From Methylocystis sp. (GTDB lineage Bacteria > Pseudomonadota > Alphaproteobacteria > Rhizobiales > Beijerinckiaceae): 6,594 nucleotides of DNA. The first letter of the stretch is position 1, and each line of letters starts with the position of its first letter. The notes under the pieces were generated by a model. It was not told the origin of the DNA. It saw only the letters and a list, made by a program, of their open reading frames with translations, and searched no databases. Location of the stretch: the NCBI GenBank assembly GCA_023253795.1, contig JALRFG010000109.1:1-6594 (forward strand), in the 5' to 3' direction. This document shows, piece after piece, positions 5,382 to 6,594 of this stretch. Both the position numbers and the translations under genes were made by a program.

Positions 5382-6594
5382 ATGTCCGTCTGGCCCGTTT
5401 ATGGCAAAATCACCGGCCCCGTTGTTTTAATTGGATTTGGGTCCATTGGTCGGGGCATTTTGCCGCTCATCGAACGGCATTTCGATTTCGACAAGGAGCG
5501 CTTCACCGTCATCGATCCGGTGGATACGCACCGCCGGCTGCTGGATGAGCGCGGCGTCGCCTTTCTTAAAGAGAAGCTGACCCCGGATAATTATCGGGAG
5601 GTGCTGACGCCGTTGTTGACCAAAGGCGGCGGCCAGCCCTTCATCGTCAATCTTTCGGTCGACGTTTCGTCGCTGGCGATCATGAAGCTCGCGCGCCAAC
5701 TTAAAGCGCTCTATGTCGACACGGTCGTTGAGCCCTGGCCCGGTTTTTATTTCGATAAAAGCATGGGCAATGATGCGCGCACCAATTATGCGCTGCGCGA
5801 AACCATTCTCGACGAGCGCCGTAAAAATCCCGGCGGAACCACCGCTGTCTCCTGCGTCGGCGCCAATCCCGGCATGGTGTCGTGGTTCGTGAAACAGGCG
5901 CTGATCGACATCGCCAAAGACACGGGCGCGCTCGACAAAGAGCCGCAGACGCGCGCTGAATGGGGCGCGCTGGCGCAGAAGCTCGGCGTCAAAGGCATTC
6001 ATATTGCGGAACGCGATACGCAGCGCGCGCGCGAGCCCAAGCCGCGCAACGTCTTCGTCAACACCTGGTCAGTCGAAGGCTTTGTCTCCGAAGGGATGCA
6101 GCCGGCCGAGCTGGGCTGGGGCACGCATGAAAAAGCATTGCCCGATATTGGCCGCACCCATTCATCGGGCTGCGGCGCGGCGATCTATCTGCTGTCGCCC
6201 GGCGCCAACACGCGCGTGCGCTCGTGGACGCCGACGCCCGGCCCGCAATATGGTTTTCTCGTCACGCATAATGAGGCGATCTCGATCGCCGATTATCTCA
6301 CCGTGCGCGACGCCGCCGGCAAGCCGGCCTATCGTCCGACCTGCAATTACGCTTACCATCCGGCCGATGACGCTGTGTTATCGCTGCACGAAATGTTCGG
6401 GCAGGCCGGCAAGATGCAGGACAGCTGGAAGATTCTCGACGAACATGAAATCGTCGACGGCATCGACGAACTTGGCGTGCTGCTCTACGGCCACAAGAAG
6501 AACGCCTATTGGTATGGCTCGCAGCTTTCCGTCGAGGAGACGCGCGATCTTGCGCCCTATCAGAACGCCACCGGTCTTCAGGTGTCTTCCGCTG
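5382..6594 (+). CDS. hss: Homospermidine synthase, 3' end beyond the window
   Basis: This cytoplasmic NAD-dependent enzyme (EC 2.5.1.44) makes the polyamine sym-homospermidine from two putrescines, or from spermidine plus putrescine, by an aminobutyl transfer. The visible 404 residues begin with a Rossmann NAD-binding motif GFGSIG at 18-23. Residues recalled as lining the active site of the Blastochloris viridis enzyme are all present at the same numbers: D94, E117, N162, E210, W229, E237 and H296; the aspartate expected near 361 is D362 here, after a one-residue insertion. The tryptophan is thought to hold the cationic intermediate. Other family blocks include VSCVGANPGMVSWFVKQA (157-174) and GIDELGVLLYGHKKNAYWYG (360-379). 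Family members are about 477 residues, so roughly 70 C-terminal residues are missing because the window ends, not because the gene is broken. No other polyamine gene is visible nearby. Confidence 0.97.
   Translation, partial: MSVWPVYGKITGPVVLIGFGSIGRGILPLIERHFDFDKERFTVIDPVDTHRRLLDERGVAFLKEKLTPDNYREVLTPLLTKGGGQPFIVNLSVDVSSLAIMKLARQLKALYVDTVVEPWPGFYFDKSMGNDARTNYALRETILDERRKNPGGTTAVSCVGANPGMVSWFVKQALIDIAKDTGALDKEPQTRAEWGALAQKLGVKGIHIAERDTQRAREPKPRNVFVNTWSVEGFVSEGMQPAELGWGTHEKALPDIGRTHSSGCGAAIYLLSPGANTRVRSWTPTPGPQYGFLVTHNEAISIADYLTVRDAAGKPAYRPTCNYAYHPADDAVLSLHEMFGQAGKMQDSWKILDEHEIVDGIDELGVLLYGHKKNAYWYGSQLSVEETRDLAPYQNATGLQVSSA

Noticed and set aside
5427..6002. A 191-codon minus-strand open frame inside hss
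   Set aside because: It is antisense to a complete Rossmann and catalytic region of homospermidine synthase, with no motif of its own.

Overview
The window looks like ordinary chromosome from an alphaproteobacterium, most likely of the Hyphomicrobiales (Rhizobiales). Coding DNA is GC-rich. The homospermidine synthase closely resembles, from memory, the Blastochloris viridis enzyme, including the numbering of its active-site residues up to about residue 340. The large acyltransferase has the transporter-PlsC-AMP-ligase fusion seen in many alphaproteobacteria. I cannot name a genus from sequence alone, and I see no mobile element, tRNA, rRNA, CRISPR array or phage signature.

Layout. Bases 1-159 are a strikingly AT-rich intergenic region (26% GC over 21-120 by hand count) with a good sigma70-type promoter and a strong ribosome binding site. 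They lead into a small gene (160-684) for an unrecognised coiled-coil protein of 174 residues, whose stop codon lies in the loop of a stem-loop. After a 182-base gap comes a 1129-residue three-module protein (867-4256). It has an LplT-like lysophospholipid flippase, a PlsC acyltransferase and an acyl-ACP synthetase, and it should repair and remodel membrane phospholipids. Only 23 bases later, convergent on the minus strand, lies a stand-alone CHAD-domain protein (4280-5230), a likely polyphosphate-binding protein. A 151-base divergent intergenic region (5231-5381) holds a perfect 8-bp inverted repeat and overlapping promoter-like sequences. It separates the CHAD gene from homospermidine synthase (5382 to beyond the right edge), which is cut by the window after codon 404.

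The four genes do not form an obvious pathway. Membrane lysolipid repair, polyphosphate binding and polyamine synthesis all touch the envelope or the cell's polyion balance, but the gene order does not prove a link: two neighbours are convergent and two divergent. The items most worth following are the unknown coiled-coil gene with its well-formed promoter, the palindrome in the CHAD/hss divergent region, and the three-module fusion protein. I found no convincing evidence of a previously undescribed multi-gene system.
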